Of a DNA stretch of 64,000 nt, positions 13,006-24,400 are shown in pieces. Each line of letters begins with the position of its first letter. The first letter of the stretch is position 1. The notes beneath the pieces are model-generated. The model was not told where the DNA came from, ran no database searches, and saw only the letters and a program-made list of their open reading frames with translations. The translations under genes were made by a program, and so were the position numbers. This stretch comes from Lamellibrachia columna (taxonomy: Eukaryota; Annelida; Polychaeta; Sabellida; Siboglinidae). The stretch lies in NCBI GenBank assembly GCA_963662155.1, contig OY759271.1, forward strand, positions 17,822,228-17,886,227. The letters run 5' to 3'.

Positions 13006-14299
13006 ACAATGTATAATATTATAAATTAACGAGCCAAGAAACGAGAGTTTATATACATTTAAGGTGTTTAACTATTGCTTTGCAGTTAATATTTATTGTG
13101 AAAATGTAGTTGTATTTGAAATTTGTATCCTTGTATTTTAATAGTATGTTTTATTATAAAATAATTGTAAATAATTTAAATTGTTAATCAGTTGCAGGTG
13201 TGTCTAGCTGTATAAATACACCTGCATTCACCTGAAATCTTCTGTATCCTGGGCTGTAGTTACACCAGGCTTCCTGGGGACAGTGGCTAAAGAAAGCAAA
13301 GTCTGGCTTCGTTCACCTAGTTTCTATAGGGCGTTTCCTTTGGCTTTATTTAGTGAAACCAATGTGAGTTGATTGTATGTTTTATTGTTATGTTTGCCGG
13401 GTATGGAAGCCAGTGAATGGCTAAGCTTTTGTGGCACCTTTTGAATCTACTCTCTTTATTTTTATGGACTGCATAAACTGCTTTGAGAACCTCCCAATAC
13501 AATAAAACGGGCCATCCTGGGGTCTTTGGACAATGGACAGCTGTCTATATAAAAAATGTAAAGAACTTGGACCTTCCCTTAATTAGGGTTATGATCCTTG
13601 GTCAAAGGGGATGGTTTGCCTGTGTTGTTGATTATGAACAGTTTATAGCTCCAGCACACTATTTTAAGCACATTATATATCAATGTGTGTTACTTATTGG
13701 TTTCAATTATTGTTTTTCTGTTCTGAAAATGCATGAAGTCTACGATGAAAGCATTAATCTTTTGTAGACATTGATTCACTCTTCGGCAGACTTATTAGCA
13801 CTCCACAGATAATCTAAGTACATTGAATAGATATTATTGATATTCCGAAAATTATCAATAATTTGATGTGACCCCCGTACAGGTAAAAATCCGAGCAAAC
13901 ATTAAGCATGGCCTCTTAATTCACATGAGGCTTGTCTTGTCAGGGCAAAGACCCAGTCTGAAACTAGTATTATAACAGTGTTTCCCTGGTCAACCCAGGA
14001 CTACTTCACCTGTCAGAGATGGTGGCTTACAGAGAAACTGTAAACTTGTTCATTAGTCCAGGTATTTAAGGTATTTCCCACTTGCCCAGGTGTTAATTAG
14101 TATTGCACTTTTGACTGTGTGTTCCACAGTGCTATGACACACTCCCAGAATCAATTATGCTAATTTATGCACAAGGTTTTGCTAATTTTCCAGACATAAT
14201 TATTGTATGGTTGTTTGAAAGAAAAGATCAGAGGCTCTGTGTGGTCACGATGTAGTAGGTCACAGCTGTTAGGTCAGTAATGCCAACAACATTGTTTAG

Positions 14300-14391
14300 G
14301 CTGTAGTTACAATTACAGAATTATGTGTAGTGGTGTGTTTAAAACACCACTACAATCACAGCCCAATTACGTGGGGTGTAATTGTTACAGC
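14300..14391. repeat. Long imperfect palindrome with perfect 10-bp core stem
   Basis: The core stem GTAGTGGTGT (14327-14336) pairs perfectly with ACACCACTAC (14344-14353) around a 7-base loop. The outer ends GCTGTAGTTACAATTACA and TGTAATTGTTACAGC also pair, so a roughly 90-base hairpin is possible. It may be a small fold-back transposon or a structured RNA; nothing decides between them. Confidence 0.6.
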
Positions 14392-14436
14392 ATGTAAAAT
14401 GGTGCATTTTCAAAACATAATTCCAGTTAAGCATAA

Positions 14437-14530
14437 TTACTTCTCAAGAAACTTAGTGTTCATTCTGTATATTTCAAATGCATCTTGAGAGGTAATAATG
14501 CTTAATATTAATAACCAAGAAACCAGATCA
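14437..14530. mobile_element. Short inverted-repeat element, MITE-like, copy 2
   Basis: TTACTTCTCAAGAAACTTAG (14437-14456) matches the left arm of the 12.9-kb element. An inverted TCTTGAGAGGTAA (about 14483-14495) pairs with the first 13 bases, one mismatch. The following AATGCTTAATATTA...CCAAGAAAC repeats the flank of copy 1. It is shorter internally than copy 1. Confidence 0.6.
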
Positions 14531-15424
14531 TCTATCCATACAAGGATAATTCAAGTTGTTTATTTTCCAATATCACCAGTTATCAGGGGCAGATCCAGAA
14601 TTTGACCAGACCCAGAATTTAATCCAGGATTTGTTAAGTTTGCAGAATAACTGTATGTTGCTTTTTAAAGCAAGTAAGACATGAAATCATTTGATTTAGG
14701 GGGCATACCAAAACATATAGTGTGACAAAGAAGCAGCTGCACCTGAACCCCTGCCACCCCCAGCACTCTAACCCACCTCTACATCACGTTCATCCCTGGG
14801 TGCCATTCTTACACAGTCCTCACATCAACACCTGATTAAATATTTCCTTTCCATGACTGACAGCTGAAACAGCAGTACTTCTGGTTGTACACATCTTGAC
14901 TGTGACACAGCTATTTATAATTTTCTTTACGAACAGACAACTTTTAGCAGAAATTCAACTACATTTGAAACTCATGTATTTTTTATTATTTTAATTAATG
15001 AACTATCCAGTTTTTCCTATGGAAAAATATATGCCATTGTGAATAAGTATGGGTATATTTAAAGTCAACTTGTGAAACTAAGGTTAGCCACTGCAGTGGA
15101 AACTACTGGAAAGGTACTTTTAAAAGTGTGATACTTGCAATATGTTTTATTTATTATATTCAGTATTATTACAAAGTGACAAGTAGCAATACAAATTACA
15201 CTAATTCACTCCATCTATGAGTTTTTTCAATATAAGTTTTGTAGGTGAAATAAAGATAATGTTGCATTTTAAAACTTTTAGTTTGCAGAAATGAATTGTC
15301 AAAACGGAATCACTTAAGACTTGTGATTAAGAATACAAAGGAGTAATTATCCCTGCCATACTTCTCTCAACTACTTATCCCTATGTGGGCAATATTTACC
15401 TATAAGGCTTAATTGCAAACTGTC

Positions 15425-15606
15425 TGGCTAAGCTGGTCACTTCAAGAGAATGGCTAGGCTGGTCACTTCAAGGGAATAGCTAGGCTGGTCACTTCAAGGG
15501 AATGGCTAGGCTGGTCACTTCAAGGGAATGGCTAGGCTGGTCACTTCAAGGGAATGGCTAGGCTGGTCACTTCAAGGGAATGGCTAGGCTGGTCACTTCA
15601 AGGGAA
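15425..15606. repeat. 26-bp minisatellite, 7 copies
   Basis: Seven near-identical units beginning TGGCTAGGCTGGTCACTTCA and ending AGGGAA. The first copy differs at two positions (AAGC, AGAGAA) and the third has TAGC. Confidence 0.95.
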
Positions 15607-16339
15607 TACCCACTGAGAGAGAACAATAGGCAAGTTTACCTCAGTTGTGGGTGTGATTGCTGGGCCCACAAACCATGGCTCCAATGCCTTGTTAATCCCC
15701 CAACCAGCTCATGTAGTAGGTGCCTTAATGTAGCTGTTGTTTTGGTAGAGTTCAGGCACTGTTGTACTTCAAAGGTGAAATGCATCAGGTACAGGAATGT
15801 CTCAACTTAAATGTACACAGATGGTTTTGGCAACAAGGTGCTAAAATTCAGTTTACCTGCTGCAGGGACCCCTGTCTTAGTCTGTGTGTGAGATAACAGC
15901 TCTGTTATGTCCCTCATTGATATCTTGTACATGGAAGATAGCAAACTGTCATTATTCTGAAGCAGGTGATGTTTGATAAGTTAAACAGTAGTGATTGTCA
16001 ATCATCCAGCACAAACCCCTGATAATGCTCAATCCATTGTCGTGAATTCTTTCCCAGGGGCACAATAACATTTTTCGTGCTCATATTTTTGTTCAGTCCC
16101 ATGGTATAGGTAATAAAGCAAACGTTTCATATGTCACTCTGACAGTGCAAAATGACCCGCAAATTGCTAGTCGGATATCCTTAACAAATAGGCCTTCTTT
16201 TAAGTTTTTCTTCCCGGGGATAGGGTAATGGAAAATGTCTTTCAAAATTCAGGGCAGGCAAACATTTCAGGCAGCTGATGCAAAACAGTTCAGCGGGAGG
16301 TATTTTTTTAGGTGTGCAAAATACACCCCTTCGTGGGCA

Positions 16340-16405
16340 TTAATCATGTTTTATAAGTACCTTAACCCCTCCAAAAGCATCAATCATGTTTTATAAGTAC
16401 GTTAA
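16340..16405. repeat. 24-bp direct repeat, 2 copies
   Basis: GCATTAATCATGTTTTATAA plus GTAC occurs twice with one difference (GCATCAATC), about 16 bp apart. Confidence 0.85.
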
Positions 16406-17120
16406 TAACAGGGAACATGATTGGACATAATGACTGCGCTTGGTCATTTAAATATCTGGGTTCTGCCAAGATGGTCATTAATTCTGGTTGCTATGGCAAC
16501 ATGTTGAACCTTTTTTTTTTTACTAAAATTTGGCTTGATGTGTGGTCTGGTTAATATTAGCAAGAAATTGGTTAAATGTTGTTAAACATAGAAAGAGATT
16601 TATCTTGAATACGCATAAATCTTACAAAGCTGTCTTCTAGTGGTTTATTTATTTGATAAAAAAATTATTAGTACATAAGCATAAGTAAAAAGAGAGTATT
16701 TTGTCTAGTCACTCTGACTAACAAATCTGTTGTGCAGTTTGTGGACTCGTGGGAACACATGTGGAGGTATCATATTCCAAAGACAAACAGTTTTAATGTT
16801 GCATATAAACCTGATACTGCACAGACCGGTGCTGGATCATTAGAGTTGTAAACATAACACACAGTGCTACCATAAAAGGATTTATATTTACAAATTGGAT
16901 TTCATATTCTGTTTTTACATTTGTTTAAAACTGGCATCCACACAGTTTTTTTTTTTCTGCTTTGTGAAATTCAAGCATGGTTCAATGGTTTACATGCAAA
17001 GGCTTAGCTGGTCTCATGGTTTGAAAAATTAAGATAATTTTGTGTGTGTTTTGTTTCCGAAAAGTTGTTTTCAATTCAAGGGAGAAAATCACTCGGTGAA
17101 AATCAGAGTTCCCTGATCCA

Positions 17121-17160
17121 GTTGAAGTTGCTGTGTACCGGTTGAAGTTGCTGTGTACCG
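17121..17160. repeat. 20-bp tandem duplication
   Basis: GTTGAAGTTGCTGTGTACCG occurs twice in a row, identical. Confidence 0.95.
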
Positions 17161-19902
17161 GTTGCCTTCTGCAGTTGTGGGTGGCTGTGAACATGCCATG
17201 ACAGAACTCTCCTGTGTTCTGGCTCAGTTTAGAAGTACTTTGTCAAGAATAAAAGAAACATAAATCTTTAAATCAACTAGTATAGAAACATTGCATATTG
17301 AAGAGACATGCAGCTTTCTGTGAACTTAATTGACCGTGCTTATATAGCATTGGATTTATATAATAAAAGTGAAGTGTTGTGTGTATTTTGGTTCATATGT
17401 CATGACATAAGCATTTATCCACAGGTCAAAGCATTTACTGAATATGTTTCACACATTGGTTTTACATATGTACATCCAGAAGACATGGGACATCCAGTTG
17501 ACACATTTTCAGACAGAAACATGAACCTAAAGAAGTGTGCAAAACAAAATAAAACCGGGAAGGAATTCTGAAGGATGCAGAAAAAAATGGGAAGATAGGT
17601 TAAGGCAGGGTCCCATTGGGAGAAGACACAAATCACTACGGAGAGAATCAGTCGAACTTTGGAGAAGACCATCTCAAAAGGACATAAGTTAAAAGTTAAT
17701 AGCATTTTGTGTTGTATCAGAAACTCCTACAAAATTGCCATCTGTGTTCTTCATGTTTTTGCTAGCTGAAACAACTGTCCGTGGGTGTGAGGCTGCAAGA
17801 GGTTCTGAATTCCAGAACAGTCTGATTTGCAGTGCTATGGTTTCAGACAAGTGTATCGCATTGCATTGGTAGCAGCAATGCTGGTCTATTCACCACCTCA
17901 CCACCACCACAGTTGGCAGATCAGATGGGGGGCTTGTCCTACAAAGCTGTGCTATTGTGCAAGGAACCAGAAGCTTTGAAGTAGGGGCCCTTCATTCACC
18001 TAACTATTGCTTGAGTGCTGCATGTACTCAAAGCCAGGGGACAGATAGGGCTATTATTCACTGCCTGTCTTGTCTTGGGTTTATAGAGTGGCACTCAGGT
18101 TATATGTCGCTGTCTGTGCACCTGCAAGATTGTGTACGTGTGCTGGCAGCGTCTGCGCTGGGGATTAGCATTATTCTTTGAGAGTTCGCTGATTCTACTT
18201 GGCCGGAGTGGAATTGTGGCTTTAATCAGTCTTGGCTGCATGCAGATATTGCATATTAATGTGAAATTGTGCATGTGTGAAAAATGCTTTTAAGTGTGTG
18301 ATCTTACTGTGGAAGTTATTAATGTGTCTTCTTTGATCGACATCTGTCACAATTGTCATCAGAGATGCCTGTCTGTGTGCTGTTTTTTTATCATGTGTCT
18401 GTTATGAATTGCTGCCATAATCTGGTCTTTTAGCTGTAGAGATATGGCCCATAAAAAGTGGATGTTGAATGTCGTTTAGTGCAGATTTTCCTAATTAAGC
18501 AGCTGCGTACATGTGGATGTGGCAGGTTTTGAGCAATTTGCAAGAAAGAATATTTTTATTGCATTGTAAAAAGCCAATTACTGGCCAGTCATTTTCTAAT
18601 GAATCAGTGTTATTATGGCAAATATAAAGTTCTGTAGTACAGTAAATTATTCAGTGTCTTGAGTTTACCGAACATTAACACTCCTAAATTAGCCTCTTTA
18701 TATCTCAAATCTATGAAGTCTGAACATTTAAAAAATCTGTTGATAAATGTTTGTGTGATTAAACTTATTTCAAGGTTTGGTTTGATTCACAATGATAAAC
18801 TCAGTCTTTCAAACACTGATATTCCATTATTTTATTCTGATTTTGCCATATCTGAAAGTCCTTGCCTTTCAGTAGAAGAATGCAAACAGCTCAGCAGATT
18901 GTATAGCTAAATTTAATAATGCCTAATGTTCAACTAATTGCAATCATTCTTGTGAGTAAATTGTGTAGAACAATCAATGTATATTCCTACAATGCACAAG
19001 GAGCTGCAGATCAAGTCCAACTGTTGTGTCATTGTGTCTGGGTCAGCCCAAGACACAACCTCTGTCAGGAAGGTCTGACAACATCTTGAAAATCATATCC
19101 ATGGACTGATAAGATAACACTGCTTCTGCCTGAGTCACAACATCAGAAGTCAACCAACTCCCAAACATGTACACTAATTGCATGTATTATGACACTTTCT
19201 TAACTGTCTAGCATCCGCGTACTTTAAAAAAATGCAGACAAGGAATACAAAGGACGAAATGGTGATTGCTGCATCATGGCTGCTTTATCACGAATCCATT
19301 TATATCAATCACTGTCATGGTCAAAGACGCATTATAAGATAGTGTCGGTAAAGTTTGCGCCCAATACTAACTAAAGGAAGCGTGCTAGTGTGGCTGCCAT
19401 GTTTTGTCCTGTGGCCATAATGGTGGTTAGAAAAACATGCCTGGACAAATAGGGGTGTCCTGTTTCATGCCAAGGCTGTAATTTCTTTTAATTTATTGTA
19501 TTATGGGGGGGCAGACCATGTTCTTCATTTAGGAAGAGAGTTTTTGCTCTGTCATGCAGGATGTTATTTTACTGACAGACAGATTGCTTCTAATGTTCTT
19601 CAGAAGCGTCATTGTCCAGTCGTTATGACTGATGTCAATGTGTTTGACATGACAAAGACGTCTGTGTTTATTACACAGAGAGTAATAATGCTGAACAAAA
19701 ACTTGCATTTATGTTTCCTTTCTCTGTTTACTGTTTCTGTTATATATATTATATACATATATACACATATATATTTAAAAACATTGTGGCAGCACACTTT
19801 CATTAAAATTAACTTTCTATTAGTGGTGATGTTTGCCAGGTTATAATGTTTTTGTCCCATAAATTTTATGTTGACTTTGTTTGTGTCACCGGAACTTCTA
19901 TT

Positions 19903-20309
19903 CTAGACCATACTCACCACCAGGGTACAACAGTACCCCTGGCAGATAACCCCGTTGAAACGTGTAACTTAATGTTGCTGCGTTAATCAATGCGCTATGG
20001 GCATTTCGGATGTGAATAATGGTGGATGATTTTACATGTAATGTTCAGGAAGTAACTTAACTTTAACTGGCTGTGGAACCGTTGTCGTTGGTTGGACGGG
20101 TTATTCATGGAAACACTATTTGAAGTTTGGCGGGGCACATCTAGTTCCCAGAAAGACGTCGACCAAGACAGAAAATGGGATGAAATACAAATGATTCAGC
20201 CTACATTCATATGTGGTGTGGGAAAAACTGAAAGTTCCATGTTTCAACAGGTTTATCTGCTAGGGTAGTGTAGTACTACTACCACCCCTGGTTAGTGAGA
20301 ATGTTCTAG
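19903..20309. mobile_element. MITE-like element with about 70-80-bp terminal inverted repeats
   Basis: The left arm 19903-19970 and right arm 20231-20309 are imperfect inverted repeats. The best part is GCAGATAACCCCGTTGAAAC (from 19942) against the reverse complement of the right arm, GCAGATAAACCTGTTGAAAC. The left arm holds its own hairpin (CCAGGGTAC, 4-base loop, GTACCCCTGG). The 260-bp interior is CpG-rich relative to both flanks (TTGGCGGGGCAC, GACGTCGACC) and has no open frame. The arms may extend outward (GAACTT both sides), to about 19,890-20,330; target-site duplication not established. Confidence 0.65.
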
Positions 20310-21416
20310 GCTACTTAGCAAAGTTCTACCAAAGAAGGATTGATTATTATTTATAATTAAAGCAACAGAAGATATCATGTATCTGAATATTAACAAGTGT
20401 CACCAATTTTAAATATAAACAAATGTGTCTACTATCGTTGGAACTGAAAGATGCTACTTTTGATTTGGTCTACTTGCCAGGATCATGTTTGCTGCATCGC
20501 TTGCATATACTGTTCCCTTGAAGTGATGAGGTATTTCTGTTTGCATGGTCGGCAGGCAACAGGTAATGCTATATCATCCCTGATTTAAAGAGATACAGAC
20601 AGGTCTTTCACAGGCGGATTGGAATGGTTTATCTTCTGCTGATGGTGCTACTTATGGGAAAGAATGCAAACAGCCCTGCTGTGTCCCTACAATAGGGCTG
20701 ATATGATCAGTCTATGGGAGCTGGCATCATTATGACTGCAGGAATAAGGTTTCATTTCTTTAGTGTTAAGTTTCTCAACAATCTCTTGTTTGGTTCAACC
20801 CACACCCATTTCTTTTTGCTTAAAATATCTTTTTTTACATCTGTTGAGAGCATGTGTTGATGATTGTTGAAGAAGTCATGTGTGAAGTGTGTGCAGTGTT
20901 CACTTACAAGAACTGTTATTTAAAGACATGGAACTGTTGAAGACCCCTGTAGAGGTCTTAGTGTCTTCATGTGGTGTATAACCTGTGATAACAATTGATA
21001 TTATCTGTGTAGCTGTCTTTGTCTTCTTCCATCACAGCTCATAACTCTTTATTAGTCACACATAAAATGTTACTAGATTATTGTCTAGTCACATTTAGCT
21101 TTGATAATGTTGCATGATTATTTTGATCATAAATAATATTTTCACTGAAATCCCTTCCCACACTCCAGTGTAGGGTGGCATGTCTACAACCCTAATCAGC
21201 TTGCTATCCCCTCGCCCAGATTGTTCATCCTTCCTTCCCTCCCTGCACTGTCATGATCCCAAATATCCCATGTGTTATCCACAGCTGCAGCTTTTGCAGA
21301 TGTGTGAAGTTTCCCAGGGAGATTTCCCATGGATATCTCCCATGGTTTATAGTGGCAGAAAGACCATGATTGCTAAAGGTGCAGTAATGCAGATTTGCCA
21401 AGAATTACCTCTGGAT

Positions 21417-21491
21417 CAACTTGGTCAGCTGGTCAGTGTATGGCTACTCCTCTAGAACAACTTGGTCAGCTGGTCAGTGTACGGCTACTCC
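21417..21491. repeat. 34-bp direct repeat, 2 copies
   Basis: CAACTTGGTCAGCTGGTCAG followed by TGTATGGCTACTCC occurs twice (21417-21450, 21458-21491) with one mismatch. Confidence 0.9.
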
Positions 21492-24400
21492 AGTGGCATG
21501 ACAGATAGGTGTCAGTGACTAGGGTGGACAGTGACAGGACTATCCAATGCTCATGGTCAGTGACATGGCAGTGACAGCCTAAGTGGTGTGATTTGTCAGT
21601 GAGGAGTGTCAACCAATGATGGAGACTGTCACCAAACTGGACACTGCAGTGTCAGGCTGTCACCCAAGTGTCAGGCCAATCAAGTGGTCTACCTATATCT
21701 TAAAGCCACTCACCACTGATATGACCTCATACTTCATAATTTTCTTTGGAAAAATCACTTTCTGAATTTTTTTTACCCAGTTAGCATTTTTTACTATGGC
21801 AAATAAACATCATATTTGATTAAACATTTTTTTGTTGAAATACGTTATGAACATACACAGATATGATATTAATTCAGTGATAACAGTAGGCTAAATGTAA
21901 ATTTCCCAGCCAATTGATATCATTAATTGTATGGGTTCAGACCCATGTTACCTTAAGACCATAATATGGTCAAATAATATCTATAATAATCAAATCTTAT
22001 AAGCACAAGTAATACCTGTCTAGACATTCTGCACTCAACCTTGTGTAAAATTATACTACCAGCAGCTTTCCATTTCAATAAGTAGAACTCTTTCCCATGT
22101 TCAGTATTTTATCACTAATTCATTTTTGGACACAATCCAGATATGTTTGATAGACCTATAATTTATGGGGAAAAGTTTATCTGTCATAGTTTATTGACGA
22201 ATGCGACAATGTTATCTGCTCCATTTACTGCCCTCATCATGTAGTCCAATATGTATGGAGGCTTTCATAGGTAAGAAAATTAAAAAACTTTGCAAACTTA
22301 TCTGCAGATTGTCTCTGATAGTGCCAACAATGCAGGGTCTGATCATTGGAGGGGCAATTATCCCAGCATGCAATGCTTCCACACATGAGTGCTGTCTTTG
22401 TGCAGTGTATGATATTGCGGCGAAGTACTATGGGTGAAAAGAAACCAGATTGAATTGCTCCCTAGACATCCCTAGATCTCGTATTTGGTCTTTCCATGCC
22501 TTGAGATTCTTAAAATATATTAATCAATCATTGATTCAAAGTTAGGCACTTCCCGAGTGGGTGGACGTTGTTGATAAGATGACTGTTTCATGACAACTTT
22601 TCAGTCACCTCCATTTGTGTCCAGTGGCTATTTCTATTCACAAGGCCTGACTTTTTCATATTATTTATATTCTACCATTAAACAACAGTAGACAGAGCAT
22701 ACATTTTTTCTGATTTTATAATAATAATAGTCAAATATAAATACAATCACAGTATGGCCTGCCTTAGCGAACATGTAGCTGTAATATAGATTATTAAGTT
22801 CCAGATATATTTAATTAAGCCTAAAAACTCTATCCATAAATAGTTACACCTCACCTGCCATAATAAACCATGACAGACGTATGTTCCCACTTTCCCATCT
22901 TAGGGTTCACTACATAAATAAAACTTTATGCAGAAATTTTTCAGTCAAGCTATTTTATCCTGTTTTTGATGCCAGCTTTAATAAAAAGGACGCCTCATCA
23001 CAACGTGTTACAACATTTAAGCAAACGTCTGTTTCTCAGCTTACACCTAATTAAATACTCAGTTGTTGAAGCTTACCGGGCAGCCAAGTTAATGCCCTCT
23101 GGGAACTATAGGTATTGTTCAGCTGCCTTATGGGTATTGTTCACGGACTGTAGTGCATTTGTCCGTTTGTCAATAGTGACAGAGCTTAAAGGTGTTGCCA
23201 ACTGTGGTCGACTAATGGGGCGTAATAGGGAGGGAAAGACTCTCCTCTACCCATGTGGGTGTTACGAAATGGTTTCAGGCGTGGTGGTTAACTTAATGGG
23301 ATGTGTATTATGTGGGACACGGCGACTGTCCATTTTATATGGCTGCTGTGTCAGCAACCAAGTGACACGGCTTGTCCATTTCAGTTGCTGTCTATTTCCT
23401 TGTCGTTGATTTCATTAACTGTCATTATGTCACCCGACGACCATCTCGTGATCTATTCCAGGCTACTATTGACATCCCTCGTGCACCTGCCAGGTGCATG
23501 TGCTTTACTGTGTCATACATCCATGCAGAATGCTCGGATTAAGTTAGTCGGACTTTGCAAAGTTTGTTGTATCTTCTGTGGTTACAAGGTGGAATTATTT
23601 TGACTGGGTCTCAGACGTTTTCTCACAATGGGTCCTTTCAGTCTGCTTAATCAAGGAATGAATTTGTGGTGAGGCTTAACTCTTAGCAATATACAGGCTC
23701 TGGGTTATAGTTTACCTACCAGCTACTCAAGTTTTACATGAAGACCATCACCAGCACCACATAATTGTACATGTATTTATTGTTTATCTTAACTTAAGGT
23801 GACTCCTACAACAGCATGAAACATAAAAATGTCTTACAACACTAACAGGAGTTTACTTCAATTGCATTTTTGTTCCTTGTATGATCTAAATAAAGGAGTT
23901 TGGAGTTTGATGTGACCGTTGTTATACTCTTCCGATCAGTGTCACCCTGATCAACATGTGAACCAAAAAATGTAACGCTTTGGCTATTATCGTCAATTGT
24001 CTCTGTTCATAATATCAAAATCCAGTGTTGTCAACACAACATGTCAGTACACCTCAATATTCCCGCCACCTGTCTAAAGGCAGGATGCTAACTACCATTT
24101 CTATTGTAAGTACACATCCTGGTCTCCACCTTGTATTCTACAGCATCTCTCCCCATCTCACTGAGGCCCTCTCCAGATTGATATCTTCATCACGAGTTCA
24201 AATCTTCAATGACATTAGACAGCACCCTGGGGGTGTTTTGTCTAACCATTCATGTCCTTCAATCACCCCATGAATGGGACCAGAAACCCCTTTTGTGTAT
24301 TGACAGTAGTATGTTCACCTTTAACAAACACTTGTCCCCCAAGGGCTGTGGGTGGAGCTTATTGCTCTTCCCCTGTTGTCTCTACAACCCTTCACACAAC

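Larger units (their letters stand above)
7014..19889 (+). other. CpG-poor stretch, probable ephrin intron 1 (no exon recognised)
   Basis: No ephrin exon 2 (IICP-type motif, cysteine pattern) or other family was recognised on either strand. Contents: a TA microsatellite (8438-8521), inverted-repeat elements (12889-13005 and 14437-14530), a long imperfect palindrome (14300-14391), a 26-bp minisatellite (15425-15606), a 24-bp direct repeat (16340-16405) and a 20-bp duplication (17121-17160). Open frames up to about 100 codons look random. Confidence 0.5.

Noticed and set aside
22966..23409. 147-codon plus-strand frame
   Set aside because: No recognisable domain, composition biased to Cys, Leu and Val, no neighbouring exon signals. 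Left as a chance frame, although CpG is locally higher.
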